64,000 nucleotides of DNA from Streptomyces sp. NBC_01429. Its GTDB lineage: Bacteria; Actinomycetota; Actinomycetes; Streptomycetales; Streptomycetaceae. The notes beneath the pieces were generated by a model. It was given only the letters and a program-made list of their open reading frames with translations, ran no database searches and had not been told where the DNA came from. The stretch lies in the NCBI RefSeq assembly GCF_036231945.1, contig NZ_CP109599.1, positions 2,450,501 through 2,514,500 on the forward strand, in the 5' to 3' direction. Made by a program: the position numbers and the translations under genes. Below, piece by piece: positions 52,782-62,762 of this stretch. The first letter of the stretch is position 1. Each line of letters begins with the position of its first letter.

Positions 52782-53183
52782 TCAGGGGGTCAGGACGATG
52801 CGCCGGCCAGGAGCCGTCGGCGTGCTCCAGGCCCGCTCGACCCGGTCCAGCGGCATGGGCAGCGGGTCCACCGCCACGGCGCCCGAGGTGATCTCCGCGA
52901 CGAGGGAGGACAGTTCGGCGAGGATGCCGGCGGCGGTCACGGAACCCTGGCCGCTGCCCATGAGGTTCAGATTCGCGGCGCGCAGTACGGACGAGGGCAA
53001 GGTGATCTCCCGGCCGGCCACGGAGCCGATCTCGATCCAGGCCAGTGGCTTCGAACGGTCGGTACGGGCCTTCAGCGGCGCGGGCATGGCCTGCTCGGTG
53101 GCGCGGCCCCCTGGACGGCGAGCTGCCCCACGGTGCCGGTGGCCCCCAGGACCAGCACCGACCCGCCGGACCGGCCGGCGCGG
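52782..53183 (-). pseudogene. Relic of a zinc-binding alcohol dehydrogenase/quinone oxidoreductase gene
   Basis: Two fragments of one MDR-family enzyme survive. At about 53110-53161 the strand reads SVLVLGATGTVGQLAVQ, the Rossmann nucleotide-binding start; from 53087 a different frame reads LKARTDRSKPLAWIEIGSVA and runs to a C-terminal RIVLTP ending at 52782. The middle of the protein and all of its N-terminal catalytic domain are missing, and the frames do not agree. The relic abuts the stop of the SEL1-repeat gene. Confidence 0.65.
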
Positions 53184-55280
53184 TCAGGCGGTCAGCTCCT
53201 GGTGCAGCGCCTCGCGCAGCCGGGCCGCCCGCTCCGCGACCTCGGCGGGACCCAGCTCCACGGCGCGCGCGCACCAGCGCTGACCCTCGGTCAGCTCGCC
53301 CCTGCGGGCGGCCAGCAGCGCCAGCCGCAGCGCGGCCCTGCCGTGACCGGCCTGGGCGGCGCGGGTCCACCACAGGGCGGCCTCCCGCTCGCCGCCCTCC
53401 CGCGCGAGCAGCAGCCCGAGGTTGAAGGCGCCGTTGCGGCTGCCCGCCTCCGCGGCCTCCCGGTACCAGCGGGCGGCGTCGCCGTTGTCCCCGCGCGCGG
53501 CGGCCAGCATGCCGACCCGCACCTGGGCACGGCGGTGCCCCTGCTCGGCGGCGCGCTCGTACCACTGCTCGCACTCGCTCTTCGCCGTGCGCGGCTCGCC
53601 GAGCGCGGGCGGTCCGGGCGGCGGCTGGCGCGAGTCGAGCACGGTCGCCAGCCGGAAGGCGGCCTCGGCGCTGCCGCCGCCCGCCGCGCAGCGCAGATAC
53701 CGCTCGGCCGACCGGTCGTCGCCGTCCCGCAGGCAGGCGATGCCGACCTGGAGGGCCGCCTCGGTGTGGCCGGCCGCGGCGGCACGCTCGTACCAGACCA
53801 GGGCCGTGGCGTCGTCGTCCCGCCCCGCGTACAGAATCCCCAGGTTGAACGCGGCGTCCACGCTGCCCGCCTCCGCCGCCTTGGAGAACCAGGGCTCGGC
53901 ACCCGTCGGGTCGTCGGCCTGGAGCAGCAGGACGGCGAGGGCGTTGGCCGCTTCCCGGTGGCCCGCGTAGGCGGCGCGCCGGTACCACTGCTCGGCCTGG
54001 GCCGTACGGTCCTGGGCGGTGCAGAGCAGCCCGAGGTTGTAGGCGCCGTTGACGTCGCCCGCGTCCATCGCGGCCCGGTACCAGCGCTCGGCCGTCTGCT
54101 GTTCGCCGCGCGCGGCGTGCAGGGCGCCGAGGGCGTTGGCGGCGTTCCCGTCGCCCTCCTGCGCGGCCCGCAGCCACCAGACGGCGGCGCTCTCCTCGTC
54201 GCCCGCGTCGCGCAGCAGGAAGCCGAGGGCGCAGGCGGCCCGGGACTCGCCGTCCTTGGCGGAGGACAGGTACCAGCGGCCGGCCTCCTTGAGGTCGCCG
54301 CGCTTCTCCAGGATCGCGCCGAGGTACAGCGCGGCCCTGCGGTGGCCCCGTGCGGCGGCCTGGCGGTACCACTGGGCGGCTTCGGCGATCAGCGCGGACC
54401 CGGTGGCCGCACCGGCCGCCGTCGCCCCTCCACCGGCCGCCCTGCCGCCGGTGCCCGTCGGGAAGCCGGTGCCGGTGCCCGCACCGAAGCCCGTGCCCGT
54501 GCTGAAGCCCGTGCCCGCACCGAAGCCCGTGCCCGTGCTGAAGCCGGTGCCCGTACCGGTGCCGAACGTCGTGCCGGTGCTGAAGCCCGTACCGGTGTCC
54601 ATGGGCCGGACCGGCTGCGGCCTCAGCCGGATACGGCCCGATGTCGGCGGTCCCGTACCGCTGCTGTAGACCACGTCGGCGCCGGTGCGCGCCGTCTCAC
54701 GGGCCCGCCGCTCCAGCGCGCGGGCCAGCCGGTAGGCGGCCTCGCGGTGGCCCTGTTCGGCGGCGGCGCGCAGCCAGCGCTCGGCCCCGACGTCGCTGCG
54801 GTGCTCCAGCAGGTCGGCGAGGGCGTAAGCGCCGAGGGCGTGGCCCTGCTCGGCGGACTGGCGCAGCCAGTACTCGGCGGCGGGCTCGTCGCCCAGCTCC
54901 CGGTAGTGCCGGCCCAGCGCGTGGGCGGCCGGCGCGGATCCGGCGACGGCGGCGATGCGCCACCAGCCGGAGGCCTCGTCCACGTAGCCGCGCTGGTACA
55001 GCAGGACGCCGAGGTTGTTGGCGGCGGCGCGCTCGCCCTCGGCGGTGGCCGCCCGCAGGTACGGCTCGGCGGCGTCGAGATCGCCACGGCGCAGCAGCAG
55101 TGCGCCGAGGACACTCATCGACGCGGTATCGCCGGCGTCGGCGGCACGCCGGTGGCGCGCCTCGGCGTCGGCGGTGTCTTCCGGGCCGGCGGTGCCGGCA
55201 GCGCTCTCAGCGCCCTCTTCGTGTCGCCGCACAAACCGCCCTGTCTCCAACAGAGTTGCCCTATCCCCCATATTTTCCAT
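53184..55280 (-). CDS. SEL1/TPR-repeat protein with a T-G-F-rich insert
   Basis: About 698 aa from ATG at 55280 (AGGTGG upstream; starts at 55298 and 55271 are in frame). It consists of 15 or more 34-36-residue SEL1-like repeats of the type AEQWYRRAAYAGHREAANAL, a scaffold for protein-protein contacts. Between two blocks, at about residues 225-280, lies a low-complexity insert of repeated TGTGFSTGTGFGAG units. No signal peptide or enzyme domain. Flanked by the two initiator tRNA genes. Confidence 0.85.
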   Translation of the reverse strand: MENMGDRATLLETGRFVRRHEEGAESAAGTAGPEDTADAEARHRRAADAGDTASMSVLGALLLRRGDLDAAEPYLRAATAEGERAAANNLGVLLYQRGYVDEASGWWRIAAVAGSAPAAHALGRHYRELGDEPAAEYWLRQSAEQGHALGAYALADLLEHRSDVGAERWLRAAAEQGHREAAYRLARALERRARETARTGADVVYSSGTGPPTSGRIRLRPQPVRPMDTGTGFSTGTTFGTGTGTGFSTGTGFGAGTGFSTGTGFGAGTGTGFPTGTGGRAAGGGATAAGAATGSALIAEAAQWYRQAAARGHRRAALYLGAILEKRGDLKEAGRWYLSSAKDGESRAACALGFLLRDAGDEESAAVWWLRAAQEGDGNAANALGALHAARGEQQTAERWYRAAMDAGDVNGAYNLGLLCTAQDRTAQAEQWYRRAAYAGHREAANALAVLLLQADDPTGAEPWFSKAAEAGSVDAAFNLGILYAGRDDDATALVWYERAAAAGHTEAALQVGIACLRDGDDRSAERYLRCAAGGGSAEAAFRLATVLDSRQPPPGPPALGEPRTAKSECEQWYERAAEQGHRRAQVRVGMLAAARGDNGDAARWYREAAEAGSRNGAFNLGLLLAREGGEREAALWWTRAAQAGHGRAALRLALLAARRGELTEGQRWCARAVELGPAEVAERAARLREALHQELTA
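54440..54610 (-). repeat. In-frame tandem repeat in the SEL1 gene
   Basis: Imperfect 6- and 18-bp units (GCCCGTGCTGAAGCC and variants on the plus strand) encode the (TG)nF insert. It interrupts the SEL1 array and is likely to vary in length between strains. Confidence 0.75.
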
Positions 55281-55430
55281 CGTCGCACCACCTGCCACGC
55301 GCGTACAGCTGGTATACCGCGACCAATCAAGGTCACTTCAGCGTTTTGTCGACATGCCCACAGAGAGACAAGTCAAACACGCACGGGCCCAACTCGTCCG
55401 ACCTGAAACGCAGTTCGGGTCGGACACATA

Positions 55431-55467
55431 GCAAGGGCCCGGATCCTTAAAGGATCCGGGCCCTTGC
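55431..55467 (-). terminator. Terminator of the second initiator tRNA gene
   Basis: 16-bp perfect stem (55431-55446 with 55452-55467), TTAAA loop, 7 nt past the tRNA 3' end. Confidence 0.85.
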
Positions 55468-55474
55468 CTTCAAG

Positions 55475-55548
55475 TAGCGGGGACAGGATTTGAACCTGCG
55501 ACCTCTGGGTTATGAGCCCAGCGAGCTACCGAGCTGCTCCACCCCGCG
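55475..55548 (-). tRNA. Initiator tRNA-fMet (CAT), copy 2
   Basis: Identical in sequence to copy 1, with the same initiator features. The identity extends a few bases either side (79 nt in all), 2,841 bp away in the same orientation. It lies 42 bp downstream of the UPF0182 gene on the same strand. Confidence 0.95.
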
Positions 55549-55590
55549 CCGTTGTGTCCCAACCGTACCACGGCGCGGAGTGGAGCCCGC

Positions 55591-58572
55591 TCAGCTGCTG
55601 TCGCCGCTCCCCGAGCCCGAATCCGAGCCGGAGTCGGCGTCCGCGCCGGAGTCCGAGCCGGACTTGGAACCGGAGCCGGAACTCGACCCCGAGCCACCGC
55701 CCGAGTCGGCGTCAGCGGCGCGCTGGAGAGCGTCCTGAAGGTCCTTCTGGGCCTTGCCGTACGCCGTCCAGTCCTGCTTCTTCAGCGCCGACTCACCCTC
55801 CTCGTACGCCTTCTGGGCGTCCGAGATGGCCTGTTGGAGCGCCTTTTCGCCGGTGGCCGGCGGTTTGGTGGTGTCTCCGGTGGGCGGCTTCGTCGGCTGC
55901 TCTTCGCTCTCGGCACCGAACACCGCGTTCAGCGCCTCCGGAAGGCTGTCCTTGAAGACCGGCTTGCCTCCATAGGAGACGGCCACCTTCTTCAGCAGCG
56001 GATAGTTGGCGCTGCCGCCTCGCGCGTACACCGGCTCGATGTACAGGAAGCCTCCGTCGAGCGGCACCGTGAGCAGGTTGCCGTACTCGATGTCCGAGTC
56101 GGTGCCTCTCAGGTTCCTGACGAACTCCGCGACCTCCGGCACACCGTTCAGCTCACTCTGTACCTGCTGTGGGCCTTGGACCGTGGAGGTCACTCTCAGG
56201 ACTCTGATCTTGCCGTAGTCACTGCTCGTGGCATCCGCGTCCACCGCCATGAACGCCCCCAGGTTGGGGCGCCCGTTGGGCGTGAAGGTGGTCGTCAGGG
56301 AGAACTTCTGGTCGTCCTGCCCCGGCATCTTCAGGCTGAGGTAGTACGGCGGGACGGAGTTGCTCTCCTTGGTGGTCGGGTCGTCCGGCACCTGCCACGC
56401 GTCACTGCCGCTGTAGAACTGCGCGGCGTCCGTGACGTGGTAGCGGGTCAGCAGTTCACGCTGCACCTTGAACATGTCCTGCGGGTAGCGCAGATGGGCC
56501 ATCAGGTCGGCGTCGATGGAGCTCTTGGGCTGCACCGTGCCGGGGAACGCCTTCATCCAGGTCTTGAGGACCGGGTCCTCGGTGTCCCACTGGTACAGCT
56601 TGACCGTGCCGTCGTACGCGTCGACGGTCGCCTTCACCGAGTTGCGGATGTAGTTGACCTGGTTCTGCTGCGCGACGACCGCGCGCTGGCTGTCGGTCAG
56701 CGAGTCCGCCGTCGTGTCGCCCAGGGTCGTACGCGAGGCGTACGGGTAACCGTTGGTCGTCGTGTACGTGTCGACGATCCACTGGATGCGGCCGTCGACC
56801 ACGGCCGGGTAGGCGTCGCCGTCGATGGTCAGCCAGGGCGCGACGGCCTCGACGCGGTCCTTGGGCGTGCGGTTGTAGAGAATCCGCGAGCCCTCGCCGA
56901 TGGCGCCGGAGTAGACCATCTGCGGCTCGCTGAACGCCACGGCGTACGCCGCGCGGTTCAGCGGGTTGGAGAGGTCGACGCCGCTGTTGCCCTTGTAGCT
57001 CGTCGTCCGCTCGCCGTTCTTCTCGTAGTCCAGCTCCTTCTGCGGACCACCGACGATCGAGTACTGCTCGGTCTTCTCGCCGTAGTAGATGCGCTGCTCG
57101 TACTTGCCGGCGATCTGTCCGGTCGTCGGCAGGCCGGACTCCGTGAAGTCGGGAGCGCCCACGGTGCCCTCGTTCTCGTCGGTCACCGTGTTGGTGCCCT
57201 TCGAGGCGATCATTCCGTACCCGTGTGTGTAGGTGAAGTGATCGTTGATCCAGTTGCGCTTCGGGATACCCGTGATGTTCAGCTCGCGCAGACCGACCAC
57301 CGTGTCCTGCGGCTTTCCGTCGGCGTCCTTGTACCGGTCGACGTCCAGCGTGGCGGGGAACTGGTAGTACTTACGCTCCTGCTGAAGCTGCTGGAACGCG
57401 GGCGAGACCACATTGGGGTCGACCAGCCGGTAGCTGGCCGCCGAGTCGGCGGCCTTGCGCTGCTCGGCCTTCTTCGCCGGGTCACCCTTGCCGCCGTAGT
57501 CCTGCACATCGGCGGTGTTGATGCCGTACGCCTCACGCGTGGCGTCGATGTTCTTCTTGATGTACGGCGCTTCCTTGGCCTGCTCGTTCGGCTGGACCTG
57601 GAACTTCTGCACGATGCCGGGGTACAGGCCGCCGATGAGGATCGCCGACAGCACCATCAGACCGAAGCCGATCATGGGCAGCTGCCAGGTGCGGCGCCAC
57701 AGCGTCGCGAAGAACAGCACGGCGCAGATGACGGCGATGCAGAAGAGGATCGTCTTGGCCGGGAGATAGGCGTTGGCGTCGACGTACCGCAGACCGGTCC
57801 AGTTGCCCGCCGCCTTGAAGTCGCTGGACTTCACGGCCAGGCCGTACCGGTCGAGCCAGTACGCCACGGCCTTGAACGAGACGAAGACGCCCAGCAGCAC
57901 CGAGAGATGCCCGGTGGCCGCGGCCGTCGCGCGCGCTCCCGGGCTGGTGACGCGCAGCCCTCCGTACAGATAGTGGGTCACCGCGGCGGCGATCAGCGAC
58001 AGCACGGCCGCCGCGAAGCCGAAGGCCAGCATGAAGCGGTACCAGGGCAGATCGAACGCGTAGAACGACACGTCCATCTTGAACTGGGGGTCCTTCTGCC
58101 CGAAGGGCACCCCGTTCACCCACATCAGCCAGGTGCGCCACTGACCGGCGGCGGAGGCTCCGGAGATCAGCCCGATCAGGGCGGTGATCGCCAGCAGCAC
58201 CCACTTCTTGTACGGGGCGATGCCCATCCGGTAGCGGTCGAGGTTCTGCTGCTCCATGGACATCGCGCTCAGCGGCGGCCTGAGCCGGTGCGCCAGCCAG
58301 ATGTTCACCCCGACGGCAGCGGCCATCAGCAGCCCGAAGACCGCGAACAGACCGATCTTGGTCCAGAGAGTGGTGGTGAAAACGGATGAGTACTTCACCG
58401 AGCGGTACCAGAGCCAGTCGGTCCAGAACCCCGCGAACATGATGAACAGCATGGCCAGTACGGCCAGCACGCCCAAAGTCATGAGCAGGGTCCGGGCCCG
58501 ACGGGATGGCCGGCCCACTCTGATCCGTGGCCCTGTCGGGCCTCCGCCGCGGTCCGGCATCTGGAAAGCCAA
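55591..58572 (-). CDS. UPF0182 family membrane protein
   Basis: 993 aa from TTG at 58572 (GAGGTG 7 nt upstream); an ATG four codons in is the alternative. Seven or so helices occupy the first 320 residues ([20 protein letters not shown] is the family start), followed by a large extracellular domain with the UPF0182 motifs [11 protein letters not shown] and [18 protein letters not shown]. The last 40 residues are a Ser/Gly/Asp run. Function unknown; the family is universal in actinomycetes. Confidence 0.9.
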   Translation of the reverse strand: MAFQMPDRGGGPTGPRIRVGRPSRRARTLLMTLGVLAVLAMLFIMFAGFWTDWLWYRSVKYSSVFTTTLWTKIGLFAVFGLLMAAAVGVNIWLAHRLRPPLSAMSMEQQNLDRYRMGIAPYKKWVLLAITALIGLISGASAAGQWRTWLMWVNGVPFGQKDPQFKMDVSFYAFDLPWYRFMLAFGFAAAVLSLIAAAVTHYLYGGLRVTSPGARATAAATGHLSVLLGVFVSFKAVAYWLDRYGLAVKSSDFKAAGNWTGLRYVDANAYLPAKTILFCIAVICAVLFFATLWRRTWQLPMIGFGLMVLSAILIGGLYPGIVQKFQVQPNEQAKEAPYIKKNIDATREAYGINTADVQDYGGKGDPAKKAEQRKAADSAASYRLVDPNVVSPAFQQLQQERKYYQFPATLDVDRYKDADGKPQDTVVGLRELNITGIPKRNWINDHFTYTHGYGMIASKGTNTVTDENEGTVGAPDFTESGLPTTGQIAGKYEQRIYYGEKTEQYSIVGGPQKELDYEKNGERTTSYKGNSGVDLSNPLNRAAYAVAFSEPQMVYSGAIGEGSRILYNRTPKDRVEAVAPWLTIDGDAYPAVVDGRIQWIVDTYTTTNGYPYASRTTLGDTTADSLTDSQRAVVAQQNQVNYIRNSVKATVDAYDGTVKLYQWDTEDPVLKTWMKAFPGTVQPKSSIDADLMAHLRYPQDMFKVQRELLTRYHVTDAAQFYSGSDAWQVPDDPTTKESNSVPPYYLSLKMPGQDDQKFSLTTTFTPNGRPNLGAFMAVDADATSSDYGKIRVLRVTSTVQGPQQVQSELNGVPEVAEFVRNLRGTDSDIEYGNLLTVPLDGGFLYIEPVYARGGSANYPLLKKVAVSYGGKPVFKDSLPEALNAVFGAESEEQPTKPPTGDTTKPPATGEKALQQAISDAQKAYEEGESALKKQDWTAYGKAQKDLQDALQRAADADSGGGSGSSSGSGSKSGSDSGADADSGSDSGSGSGDSS

Positions 58573-58714
58573 CGTGCGCACCTCGAAGTTCGCGGTCGTG
58601 TGATTCAGCGGGTAATTCGGTGTCTGAAGCGGGCCCCGCGATCGTAGAGCCCACTCATGCAACTTACTGAGGCTTTACCTAGTTCCCGCACCCGGGTCCG
58701 AAGGAGGCAGGATA

Positions 58715-59284
58715 TTGGCCATGTCCAATGTTTCTCCCTCATCAGGCACACCCATGGCCGCGAGCCCGCTGACCCGCGCGGTGCTCGAAATCGACGAGTA
58801 CGCCTCGGGGCTCGGCTGGGATCAGCCCGCCCGGCTGTTCGCGCTCGTCGACACCACGCGGCTGCGCGCCGACGAGCCGGAGCTGGCGGTCCAGCTCGGG
58901 CTCGACGGCGAGGACGGGGCCGTCGCACCGCTCACCCCCGTCGAGCAGGACGAGATCCCGGCCGGCACCCCGCTGGACGAGTTCCTCGGCACCATCGCGT
59001 GGCCCGGGGCGGTGGCAGGCTGCGCGATGACCGTCGAGCGGCTCATGCTGCCGCCGTCGGCGGAGGCGTCCGTACCGGACGGTCTCGACGAGGCCGCCCT
59101 CGCCAAGTGGGTCTCGGCCCACCCGGAGCGTCAGGAGGTACGGATGACGGTCGCCGTGCTGCGTGACGGCGCCCGGGAGTCGGCGCTGCGGCTGCGCGAG
59201 AAGGACTCGCCCAACGAGGTCCTCACCGGCTCGGGGCTGGTCCCCGGGCTCGCCGAGGCGCTCGCCGCCACCTTCGAGGCGTGA
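58715..59284 (+). CDS. PPA1309 family protein
   Basis: 189 aa from TTG at 58715, chosen because GGAGG lies 7 nt upstream; ATG at 58721 is also possible but too far from it. The actinobacterial PPA1309 pattern is seen in RAVLEIDEYASGLGWDQPAR and LFALVDTTRL, and a C-terminal GLVPGLAEALAATF. Function unknown. It is divergent from the UPF0182 gene, its usual neighbour. Confidence 0.85.
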   Translation: MAMSNVSPSSGTPMAASPLTRAVLEIDEYASGLGWDQPARLFALVDTTRLRADEPELAVQLGLDGEDGAVAPLTPVEQDEIPAGTPLDEFLGTIAWPGAVAGCAMTVERLMLPPSAEASVPDGLDEAALAKWVSAHPERQEVRMTVAVLRDGARESALRLREKDSPNEVLTGSGLVPGLAEALAATFEA

Positions 59285-59318
59285 CCCCCCTTTTGAACCC
59301 CTTCCCGGCATGACAGGC

Positions 59319-59360
59319 GGCCCCTGAGCGCCGCTCCCGCGGGTGCGGCGCTCAGGGGCC
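59319..59360. terminator. Bidirectional terminator between the PPA1309 and PDZ-protease genes
   Basis: 16-bp perfect stem (59319-59334 with 59345-59360), 10-nt loop. Confidence 0.8.
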
Positions 59361-59441
59361 TGTCCGGCGCTTTCGGGGTTCTCGCTCCGGCGCCCGGCGG
59401 CGTCCGGAGTCCATACGCCTTCCCGCCGGGGGTGCGTCCGG

Positions 59442-60530
59442 TCAGCTCGCCGAACAGCTCGGCAGACCGGCCGTCTCCCCGGCGCTGATCCTGTCCAGCG
59501 ACTTCTTGGCGTCCGCGAGGGTCTTCACCCTGACCAGGGTGAGCCCGGCCGGGATGTCCGAGGCGGCCGTGGCGCAGTTCTGGTCCGGGGTGAGGAAGTA
59601 CTGGGCACCCGCCTTGCGGGCGCCGACCAGCTTCATCCCGATGCCGCCGATGGGGCCGACCTTGCCCTCGTCGTCGATCGTGCCCGTACCCGCGATGAAC
59701 TTGCCGCCGGTGAGGGAGCCGGGGGAGAGCTTGTCGACGATGCCGAGGGCGAACATCAGCCCGGCGCTCGGACCGCCCACGTCGGCCAGCTTGATGTCCA
59801 CGTCGAACGGGAACGTGTGGTCCGTGCCGGCCTGGATGCCGACCACGGCGCGGTCGCCCTCGTCCGACTTCTTCGTGGTGATCGTGACCTTCTCGGTGAC
59901 GGTGGGCTCCTTGCGCGCCTTCTCCGCCGCCTTCGCCTCCTTGGCGGGGACGATGGTGAACACGACGTCCTCGCCCGGCTTGTGCCGGGTGACGAGCTTC
60001 GCGACGTCCGCCGGCGCCTTCACCGCCGTACCGTCCACGGCCTTGATCACATCTCCGGCGTGCAGCGTGCCCTCGGCGGGGCTGTCCTTCAGCACGGAGG
60101 CGACGATGGTGCGCGCGGAGACCGGAATGTCCAGCTGCCGCAGGGCCGCGACCTTGGCGCTCTCCTGGGACTGGCTGAACTCCTCGGCGTTCTCCTGCGT
60201 GGACTGCTCTTCCGTCTTGCCGTCCGGATACAGGGTGTCGTGCGGTACGACGATATTGTCGTGCGCCAGCCAGCCGTAGACCGCTTCCACGATGTTCATG
60301 TTGTAGTCCGCCCCGGTGACTCTGACCGTCGTCATATTGAGATGGCCCGACGTCGGGTAGGTCTTGCGATCGGAGATCTGCAGCACCGGCTCGCCACCGG
60401 CGTCACCGAGGGTGTTCACCGTGGGCCCGGGGCTCATCTCCGCGTACGGAACCTTGATCAGCACTCCCGCGCAGAGAAGCGCGATGAGGAGGAGCGTGGA
60501 GGCGAGCATCGTCGCGGTGCGGCGTGGCAT
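59442..60530 (-). CDS. Membrane-anchored PDZ and Lon-type (S16) protease, YlbL family
   Basis: 362 aa. One N-terminal membrane anchor (residues 7-28), a region with YYxxMSPGPTVNTLG-like sequence, a PDZ domain (about 125-195; AGDVIKAVDGTAV) and a Lon-type proteolytic domain with catalytic Ser in GGPSAGLMFAL and Lys in GGIGMKLVGARKAGA. In Bacillus YlbL degrades a cell-division inhibitor; the substrate here is unknown. Confidence 0.88.
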   Translation of the reverse strand: MPRRTATMLASTLLLIALLCAGVLIKVPYAEMSPGPTVNTLGDAGGEPVLQISDRKTYPTSGHLNMTTVRVTGADYNMNIVEAVYGWLAHDNIVVPHDTLYPDGKTEEQSTQENAEEFSQSQESAKVAALRQLDIPVSARTIVASVLKDSPAEGTLHAGDVIKAVDGTAVKAPADVAKLVTRHKPGEDVVFTIVPAKEAKAAEKARKEPTVTEKVTITTKKSDEGDRAVVGIQAGTDHTFPFDVDIKLADVGGPSAGLMFALGIVDKLSPGSLTGGKFIAGTGTIDDEGKVGPIGGIGMKLVGARKAGAQYFLTPDQNCATAASDIPAGLTLVRVKTLADAKKSLDRISAGETAGLPSCSAS

Positions 60531-60657
60531 GGAACGACAGTACGGGAAGGGTCTGTCAGTGCGCCTTGGGGGCCGGGCCGTACGGGGCCGCGCGGCAGGG
60601 GTCGCGGCGGCCTCGTCCGGTGACACGGTGACGCAAAGGCACGAAGGCGCGGAGGCG

Positions 60658-60849
60658 TCAGACGGGATCGGACCCGGCAGCGCCCGGGACCGCCCCGGGA
60701 ACCGCCTTCTCCATGGCGTCACGGAACCGGGCATAGCCGTTCAGCTCGGCTATGTCCCCGGTGGTGCGATCCCTCGAAGCCCAGCTCCCCCATATCGCCG
60801 CGCCGACGACAGCGAAAAGTGGAATCAGCAACCAGGCAAGTGCGGCCAT
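60658..60849 (-). CDS. Small single-pass membrane protein
   Basis: 63 aa with one helix (LAWLLIPLFAVVGAAIWGSW), then a charged stretch with [17 protein letters not shown] precedes the ATG at good spacing, which supports it as real. It lies between the PDZ protease and moaE, all on the minus strand. No family recognised. Confidence 0.7.
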   Translation of the reverse strand: MAALAWLLIPLFAVVGAAIWGSWASRDRTTGDIAELNGYARFRDAMEKAVPGAVPGAAGSDPV

Positions 60850-61032
60850 ACCGACCTCCGGACTCAGTGTGTGTCTGCTGAGGTCTACGACTGACCGATC
60901 AGCAGATTAACCATCTGCTGAACCAACGCTGCTGTCCGGGATGCGGTTACGCAAATCGGGCCGTACGGGTGCCGTAGAGGCACTGACACGGCTTCAGGTT
61001 GCGCCGAAAGGCGGTAGGCGCCGCCCCTGGAG

Positions 61033-61104
61033 GAGGCGCTACGCGCCCACCCGCCCTCCCGTCACCCGACCACCACCCCTCACCGAGGCGCTACGCGCCC
61101 ACCC
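61033..61104. repeat. Two 20-bp direct repeats around the end of moaE
   Basis: GAGGCGCTACGCGCCCACCC occurs at 61033-61052 and 61085-61104. The second copy contains the last codons and stop of moaE; the first is 3' of the gene. Each contains a GGCG/CGCC inverted repeat. Confidence 0.75.
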
Positions 61105-61549
61105 ATTCCTCGGTGCCGTCCGAGAATTTTTGGTGCTTCCAGATCGGGACCTCGCTCTTGAGGTCGTCGATCAGCCTCCTGCACGCCTCGAACGCCTCGC
61201 CCCGGTGCGCGCAGGAGACCGCGACGACCACCGCCAGATCACCGACCGCCAGATCCCCCACACGGTGGACGGCCGCCAGCGCGCGCACCGCGTGCGAGGC
61301 GACGACCTTCTCCGCGACACGGCGCAGCTCGGCCTCGGCCGACGGATGACAGGAGTAGCCGAGGCCGTCGACGTCCGCGCCCCCGTCGTGATCGCGCACC
61401 GTGCCGACGAAGAGGGCGGTGCCGCCCGCCGCGTCGTCCCCGACCGCGCGGAAGACCTCGTCGACGCTCAGCGGGGTGTCGCGGATCGCCAGCAGCCGGA
61501 TGGGATCCTGTGCAGCCTGTTCGCCCGGATGGGGGTGCGTGCTCGCCAT
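61091..61549 (-). CDS. moaE: Molybdopterin synthase catalytic subunit MoaE
   Basis: 152 aa from ATG at 61549 (ATG at 61558 is equally possible). Transfers sulfur from MoaD to precursor Z to form molybdopterin. The family motifs TALFVGTVRDHDGG, LGYSCHPSAE, VHRVGDLAVGDLAV and SAHR-like SCAHRGEAF, plus the C-terminal VPIWKHQKF with the catalytic Lys, are intact. The stop lies in the direct repeat. No other moa gene is nearby. Confidence 0.93.
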   Translation of the reverse strand: MASTHPHPGEQAAQDPIRLLAIRDTPLSVDEVFRAVGDDAAGGTALFVGTVRDHDGGADVDGLGYSCHPSAEAELRRVAEKVVASHAVRALAAVHRVGDLAVGDLAVVVAVSCAHRGEAFEACRRLIDDLKSEVPIWKHQKFSDGTEEWVGA

Positions 61550-61623
61550 ACGGTCCATCGTGCCGTACGGCGCGCACGGCCCGGACATCCGCCGTACCCG
61601 CCGCGCGCCACGGGCGGCGCCCC

Positions 61624-62736
61624 CTACAGCCGGCGCCGCGCCTTGCGCGCCCTGCGCACGAGCGCCGCCGTACCGAGCAGCGCCACCGTCGCCCCCGCAG
61701 CGCCCGCCGCGGTGGCGTCCTTGCGGCCGAGCCTGCGGCCCGCGACGGTGTGGCGGCCCTCGACCTCCTCCAGGAGAGCGGCGAGAACCTCCTCGTTCGT
61801 CCACCGGGGGCGCCAGCCCGCGTCATGGAGTCTGCTGACGCTGACCACCCAGGGGTGCATCGTGTAGGCGAGATCCCCGGCGGGCGAGGGCGTCAGGCCG
61901 ATCCGGTGCAGCCGCGCTGCGGCCCCCAGCGCGACGGCGGAGGGCAGCTCCATCCGGCGGATGCCGCTCAGCTCCTCGACCTCCTCCTGTTCCAGCCAGC
62001 CGTCGCAGCCGACCGCGAACTCGCCCTCGGCCTTTTCGAGCGCGGCGTACTCCAACGCGCTGACCAGGTCCTCTATGTGGCAGAACTGCCAGGTGGGGCG
62101 CGATCCCGCGACGACGAGCAGCCTCGGCGACTCGAAATAGCGGGTGAGGGCGGTGTCCGTGCCGCCGACGAGGACGGCGGGCCGTACGACCGTCACATTG
62201 AGGCCAGGGTGCGCGCGGGGCGCGCGGCGGCCCAGGCGTTCGATCTCCAGGAGATCGCCCACCCCGGTGGCCTCGGCGGTCGCGCGCAGCTCCGCGTCCT
62301 CGGAGAGCGGGATGTCATTGTCCGGCAGCGCGCCGTAGACCATGGCGGAGGTACAGAGCACCACCCGGTGCACCCCGGCGGCGGCCGCCGCCGTGAGCAC
62401 CGTCTGGGTGCCCCGGACGTTGTAGGCCGTGCGGGCGGCGGCGTCGGTCTCCAGATCGAGATCGAGCGCGAGATGCACCACCACGTCCACGCCGCGCAGC
62501 TTGTCCGCGATGGCCGGGTCGCGGACGTCGAGGATGTGCCACTGCGCCTCGGAAACCTCTCCTCTGCGCTCGTCGATGGCGATGACCTGCTTGATCTCCT
62601 CTGACGCGGCCAGGCGCCGGGTGAGCAGGTCACCGACGCCGGTGGCGGCGCCGGTGACCGCGACGACGGGGCCGCGGGACGGGGTCGTGGTTGAGCGGTT
62701 TCGCGCTGCGCGAACCTGCGGATCTGGGGAACTCAC
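61624..62736 (-). CDS. NAD-dependent epimerase/dehydratase (extended SDR) family protein
   Basis: 370 aa from GTG at 62736 with GGAGACG upstream. The Rossmann start VAVTGAATGVGDLLTRRL is present. The active-site segment TSAMVYGALPDN has the Tyr but no Lys four residues on, so it may bind nucleotide without standard SDR chemistry. A hydrophobic C-terminus (AAGAAGATVALLGTAALVRR) may anchor it to the membrane. Substrate unknown. Confidence 0.8.
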   Translation of the reverse strand: MSSPDPQVRAARNRSTTTPSRGPVVAVTGAATGVGDLLTRRLAASEEIKQVIAIDERRGEVSEAQWHILDVRDPAIADKLRGVDVVVHLALDLDLETDAAARTAYNVRGTQTVLTAAAAAGVHRVVLCTSAMVYGALPDNDIPLSEDAELRATAEATGVGDLLEIERLGRRAPRAHPGLNVTVVRPAVLVGGTDTALTRYFESPRLLVVAGSRPTWQFCHIEDLVSALEYAALEKAEGEFAVGCDGWLEQEEVEELSGIRRMELPSAVALGAAARLHRIGLTPSPAGDLAYTMHPWVVSVSRLHDAGWRPRWTNEEVLAALLEEVEGRHTVAGRRLGRKDATAAGAAGATVALLGTAALVRRARKARRRL

Positions 62737-62762
62737 CGGGCGTCTCCAGCGGTTGTCTTCAA

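Noticed and set aside
55552..58389. 945-codon open frame antisense to the UPF0182 gene
   Set aside because: Same GC-bias effect; the sense strand encodes a well-conserved membrane protein.
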